A stretch of DNA of 64,000 bases from Cedecea neteri NBRC 105707 = ATCC 33855. GTDB taxonomy: Bacteria > Pseudomonadota > Gammaproteobacteria > Enterobacterales > Enterobacteriaceae. This document shows, in pieces, positions 60,596 to 64,000 of the stretch; position 1 is the first letter of the stretch, and every line of letters begins with the position of its first letter. The stretch spans positions 1-64,000 of the forward strand of contig NZ_BCTL01000011.1 in assembly GCF_001571265.1 (NCBI RefSeq), written 5' to 3'. The position numbers were made by a program, and so were the translations under genes. The notes below the pieces were generated by a model. That model searched no databases. It was not told where the DNA came from and saw only the letters and a list, made by a program, of their open reading frames with translations.

Positions 60596-62008
60596 CTATT
60601 TCCGGATATTTGCCAGACGTTTCTTACCGATGAACAGCCAGCCAGCACCCAGCACAATGAACCACAGCGGCGTCACGATCAGCGCCTGACGGGTATCATC
60701 TTCCAGCGTCAGCAGGACAATCACGAAGACGAAGAACGCCATGCACACCCAACACATCAGCTTGCCCAGCGGCATTTTGTAGATGGACTTCTCATGCAGG
60801 TGAGGACGCTGTTTGCGGTACACCAGGTATGAGCAGAGAATAATAGTCCAGACGAACATGAACAGAATCGCGGAAACCGTAGTGATCATAGTAAAAGCGG
60901 CAATCACGTTCGGGTTCACGTAGAGCATCACCACGCCGCCCAGCAGGCAGATACAGGAGAAGGTTAACCCTTTCGCCGGCACCGCACGTTTGGAAAGCTT
61001 GGCGAACGCTTTAGGCGCTACGCCGTCCTGCGCCAGGCCAAACAGCATACGGCTGGTAGAGAACACGCCGCTGTTCGCGGAGGAAGCAGCGGAGGTCAGC
61101 ACCACAAAGTTGATGATACTCGCCGCAGCCGGCAGGCCGACCAGCACGAACAGCTCAACGAACGGGCTTTTATCCGGCACAACGGAGCTCCACGGCGTCA
61201 CCGACATGATGATGATCAGCGAGAAGACGTAGAACATAATGATACGCAGCGGGATCGAGTTAATCGCGCGCGGCAGTGATTTCTCCGGGTCTTTGGTTTC
61301 TGCGGCCGTGGTGCCCACCAGCTCAATACCCACGAAGGCAAAGACCGCTATCTGGAACCCGGCAAAGAAACCGCTGATGCCTTTCGGGAACCAGCCACCG
61401 TCGTTCCAAAGGTTGTTGAAGGACGCCTCAACGCCGGACGGAGAATGGAAGCTGGTCAGCACCATCACCAGGCCGATGACGATCAGCGCGACAATGGCGA
61501 CGATTTTGATCATCGCGAACCAGAACTCCATCTCACCGAACATCTTCACGGTGGCCAGGTTCAGGCTCAGCAAGACCAGCACGACCGCCAGAGAAGCGAC
61601 CCAGTCAGAAAGCCCGGGGAACCAGAATTGGGCATAGGCGGTTATCGCTACTACGTCCGCCATACCGGTCACCACCCAGCAGAACCAGTACGTCCAGCCG
61701 GTGAAATATCCCGCCCACGGCCCCAGCAAATCTGCGGCAAAATCGCTGAACGACTTATATTCCAGATTCGATAACAGCAGCTCGCCCATCGCACGCATCA
61801 CGAAGAACAGCATAAAGCCGATGATCATGTAGACGAAGATGATGGACGGCCCCGCAAGGCTGATGGTTTTCCCTGACCCCATAAACAAGCCGGTGCCGAT
61901 GGCACCCCCAATGGCAATAAGCTGAATATGACGGTTTGTTAAATTACGCCGCAGCGACTGCTCGGTCGGCGCCTGAGCGTCTTCCGCGACTTTGACCTGA
62001 TCTACCAT
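60596..62008 (-). CDS. cycA: D-serine/D-alanine/glycine transporter
   Basis: This 470-residue APC-superfamily permease has twelve predicted helices. It imports D-serine, D-alanine, glycine and D-cycloserine with protons, and matches E. coli CycA (RNLTNRHIQLIAIGGAIGTGLFMGSGK near residue 20; FVGIELVGTTAAETKDPEKSLPRAI). In E. coli its message is repressed by GcvB small RNA; the 278-base upstream gap here is AT-rich and holds the promoter plus the fklB terminator. Confidence 0.95.
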   Translation of the reverse strand: MVDQVKVAEDAQAPTEQSLRRNLTNRHIQLIAIGGAIGTGLFMGSGKTISLAGPSIIFVYMIIGFMLFFVMRAMGELLLSNLEYKSFSDFAADLLGPWAGYFTGWTYWFCWVVTGMADVVAITAYAQFWFPGLSDWVASLAVVLVLLSLNLATVKMFGEMEFWFAMIKIVAIVALIVIGLVMVLTSFHSPSGVEASFNNLWNDGGWFPKGISGFFAGFQIAVFAFVGIELVGTTAAETKDPEKSLPRAINSIPLRIIMFYVFSLIIIMSVTPWSSVVPDKSPFVELFVLVGLPAAASIINFVVLTSAASSANSGVFSTSRMLFGLAQDGVAPKAFAKLSKRAVPAKGLTFSCICLLGGVVMLYVNPNVIAAFTMITTVSAILFMFVWTIILCSYLVYRKQRPHLHEKSIYKMPLGKLMCWVCMAFFVFVIVLLTLEDDTRQALIVTPLWFIVLGAGWLFIGKKRLANIRK

Positions 62009-62254
62009 GTTTGTATTTTCCTGTACCTGTCTGTTTTTTCAGGCTCTACTGGCCCGTGAACTGTTTTTACGTGATGTTGTTTTGTGTGATACGAGGTAAG
62101 AATCGGCGGGATAAATAATAAGCACAAGGGTAATGTTAATTTTTTGTTTAATTTGAGTGTGAAATCGCATTCACAGCGGGATATAGCTCAAAAAAATACC
62201 CTTAAAACAGGGTAATGCAAGATAAAATCACGCTTGTTTATTATTAGGCAATGC

Positions 62255-62276
62255 AAAACCCCGCACCAGGCGGGGT
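62255..62276 (-). terminator. Rho-independent terminator of fklB
   Basis: On the minus strand CCCCGC-CTGGT-GCGGGG followed by TTTT, eleven bases after the fklB stop. Confidence 0.9.
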
Positions 62277-62286
62277 TAGGGATTCT

Positions 62287-62907
62287 TTACAGAATTTCCA
62301 GCAGCTCGACTTCAAACACCAGGGTGCTGAATGGTGGGATAGAAGCACCGGCACCGCGTTCGCCGTAAGCGAGGTTGTGTGGAATAGTCAGTTCCCATTT
62401 GGAGCCTACCGGCATCAGGGTAAGCGCTTCGATCCAGCCAGCAATAACGCCGCTTACCGGGAACTCTGCCGGCTCGCCACGCTGTACGGAGCTGTCGAAA
62501 ACGGTGCCGTCGATCAGCTTGCCGGTGTAATGCACGCGAACGTGATCTTTACGGGCAGGAATTGGGCCAGTGCCCTGAGTGATAACGCGGAACTGCAGGC
62601 CAGATTCGGTGCTGCTCACGCCTTCTTTCTCTGCGTTCTCAGCCAGGTATTTCTGGCCTTCTACCGCCAGCTCTTTCTGACGCTCACGACGCACTTCGTC
62701 CGCACGTTCGTGAACTTCACGCAGAGCGCGGTGTACAACGTCAACAGGCACGGCCGGGGCATTCCCTTCCAGGGCATCACGGAGGCCAGCGACCAGCGCT
62801 TCTGGCAGTAAACCTTGCAGGCCTGATTCACTCAGCTGCTGGCCTACCTGTAAACCAATACCGTAACTTGCTTGTGCTTCGACGCTGTCAAAAGAAGGGG
62901 TTGTCAT
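62287..62907 (-). CDS. fklB: FKBP-type peptidyl-prolyl isomerase FKBP22
   Basis: This 206-residue isomerase has a helical N-terminal dimerisation domain (about 1-90) and a C-terminal FKBP domain with [34 protein letters not shown] and [14 protein letters not shown]. It is identical in length to E. coli FklB. The start at 62907 ([17 protein letters not shown]) follows AAAGGA; upstream codons are leader. Cytoplasmic protein folding role. Confidence 0.96.
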   Translation of the reverse strand: MTTPSFDSVEAQASYGIGLQVGQQLSESGLQGLLPEALVAGLRDALEGNAPAVPVDVVHRALREVHERADEVRRERQKELAVEGQKYLAENAEKEGVSSTESGLQFRVITQGTGPIPARKDHVRVHYTGKLIDGTVFDSSVQRGEPAEFPVSGVIAGWIEALTLMPVGSKWELTIPHNLAYGERGAGASIPPFSTLVFEVELLEIL

Positions 62908-63129
62908 GGATTTTCCTTTCATGATGTTTAAAAGCAAGCCCGAAGCATAACAGCGTCAATCCGCAGGGTAAATGACAATGGAGGAAAGGTGACAAATGCA
63001 AACGAAACGGGAACAATAGCTTAAACGGGCGCAAAACTGCGGTTTGCCGTCACGGAAACCAGGATTGCTTCAGGCATCAGACAGTTAGCGTTCTATACTG
63101 GAAAAGTATTACTTCGAGGAGGGTTGCCA

Positions 63130-63717
63130 ATGCAATTCGCTGTTAAACCATGGCTTACGCGGATTTGGCATGCACCGGATCATTTCCGCTTGATGGATCC
63201 GTTACCTCCCCTGCACCGCCGAGGCATTATTCTGGGCTTCGCGTGCGTGATTCTCGGCTTCCTGCTGCCTGGCGCAGATGACGCCAGCCGTCCGGTCACG
63301 CGCGACGCGCAGCTTTCCGTTCAGTCGCAGTCGCCTATGCAGGCCGAGCTGACGCCTTCAACGAACAACAATGTCCCCGCGACGCCGGTTGAGCCTCAAC
63401 GACTGGAGGAGCAAACTCAGGCTCCCGTTCCCCACGACAACAATGACATCGAGCAGCAGTGGCGCTCGTACCGCGTAGCTTCCGGGCAGACGATGGCCCA
63501 GCTGTTCCGCGATCATAATTTGCCGCCGGCGGACGTTTACGCCATGGCGCAGGTAGAAGGTGATAGCAAGCCGCTGAGCAACCTGCAAACCGGGCAGATG
63601 GTACAAATCAGGCAAAATGCCAACGGCGTGGTGACGGGTTTAACCATTGATATTGGTAGCGATCAGCAGGTGCTGTTTACCCGCCAGCCTAACGGCAGCT
63701 TTATTCGCGCGCAGTAA
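63130..63717 (+). CDS. ytfB: YtfB, OapA/LysM-like cell-division-associated protein
   Basis: This 195-residue protein has a cytoplasmic N-terminus with WHAPDHFRLMDPLPPLHRRG, one membrane helix (about 37-56), a Pro/Gln-rich linker, and a C-terminal OapA/LysM-like domain (YRVASGQTMAQLFRDHNLPPADVYAM). It matches E. coli YtfB (212), with a shorter linker. YtfB locates to the division septum and binds glycans. The ATG at 63130 is seven bases from AGGAGG; the TTG at 63124 is too close. Confidence 0.92.
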   Translation: MQFAVKPWLTRIWHAPDHFRLMDPLPPLHRRGIILGFACVILGFLLPGADDASRPVTRDAQLSVQSQSPMQAELTPSTNNNVPATPVEPQRLEEQTQAPVPHDNNDIEQQWRSYRVASGQTMAQLFRDHNLPPADVYAMAQVEGDSKPLSNLQTGQMVQIRQNANGVVTGLTIDIGSDQQVLFTRQPNGSFIRAQ

Positions 63718-63738
63718 AAATTGAGATCTTAGAAAAGC

Positions 63739-63767
63739 AAAACGCCAGCACGAGGCTGGCGTTTTTA
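63739..63767. terminator. Bidirectional terminator between ytfB and rplI
   Basis: AACGCCAGC-ACGAG-GCTGGCGTT with A-run and T-run flanks separates the convergent ytfB and rplI genes. Confidence 0.9.
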
Positions 63768-63785
63768 CGAGCAGTGAATAAAAAC

Positions 63786-64000
<215 letters not shown>

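Overview
The window reads as chromosomal DNA of a member of the Enterobacteriaceae other than Escherichia coli. Most genes are clear orthologues of E. coli genes in E. coli-like order (rlmG-ygjP-ygjR-alx-sstT-uxaCA-exuT-exuR-yqjA-mzrA-yqjCDEK-yqjF-yqjG-yhaH, then mpl-fbp-ppa-ytfP-tamBA-msrA-ytfL-ytfK-ytfJ-cysQ-cpdB-ytfH-ytfG-ytfF-ytfE-cycA-fklB-ytfB-rplI). In E. coli these two blocks lie far apart (about 70 and 96 min); here they meet at a bidirectional terminator between yhaH and mpl. A plant- or environment-associated genus of the Enterobacter/Cedecea type is plausible, but the genus cannot be fixed from this window.

Region 1 (1-19 kb) is accessory-rich. It holds a five-gene compact oligopeptide/nickel-type ABC importer, a DgcZ-like zinc-sensing diguanylate cyclase, putrescine aminotransferase patA behind a sigma-54 promoter, and a remnant of the AI-2 (lsr) system. 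In that remnant lsrK is cut by an in-frame amber codon, lsrF and lsrG remain, and lsrR and lsrACDB are missing. Next comes a periplasmic epoxide-hydrolase-like protein joined to an OmpR-type two-component system and a DipZ-like CcdA/thioredoxin fusion; matching TGTATC direct repeats precede both transcription units. fadH follows.

Region 2 (19-34 kb) is conserved: rlmG, ygjP, ygjR, the yybP-ykoY manganese riboswitch and alx, sstT, the hexuronate genes uxaCA/exuT/exuR with three similar candidate ExuR operators, and the yqjA-mzrA and yqjCDEK membrane/stress genes.

Region 3 (34-64 kb) is the mpl-to-rplI block with several insertions relative to E. coli. A DUF2569 gene and a methyl-accepting chemotaxis protein (MCP) gene stand where E. 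coli has ytfQRT-yjfF. A second MCP gene lies between ytfF and ytfE. Both MCP genes have FliA (sigma-28) promoters. An AraC-type regulator lies between ytfG and ytfF.

The most exciting insertion lies between msrA and ytfL: a two-gene operon on the minus strand preceded by a near-consensus hrp box, the promoter type read by HrpL in Hrp type III secretion systems. Its first gene encodes an Ala/Ser-rich protein of unknown family. Its second encodes an IpaH/SspH-like leucine-rich-repeat protein whose C-terminus resembles CheD glutamine deamidases, with Cys180, His195 and a VGAN motif. I read this as an orphan type III effector operon containing an apparently undescribed LRR-CheD-like architecture. 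No secretion apparatus is present in the window.

No tRNA or rRNA genes, CRISPR arrays, transposases or prophage genes were seen. A dispersed palindromic repeat family built on CCCTCACCC and CTCTCCC arms occurs at the 3' ends of several transcription units.
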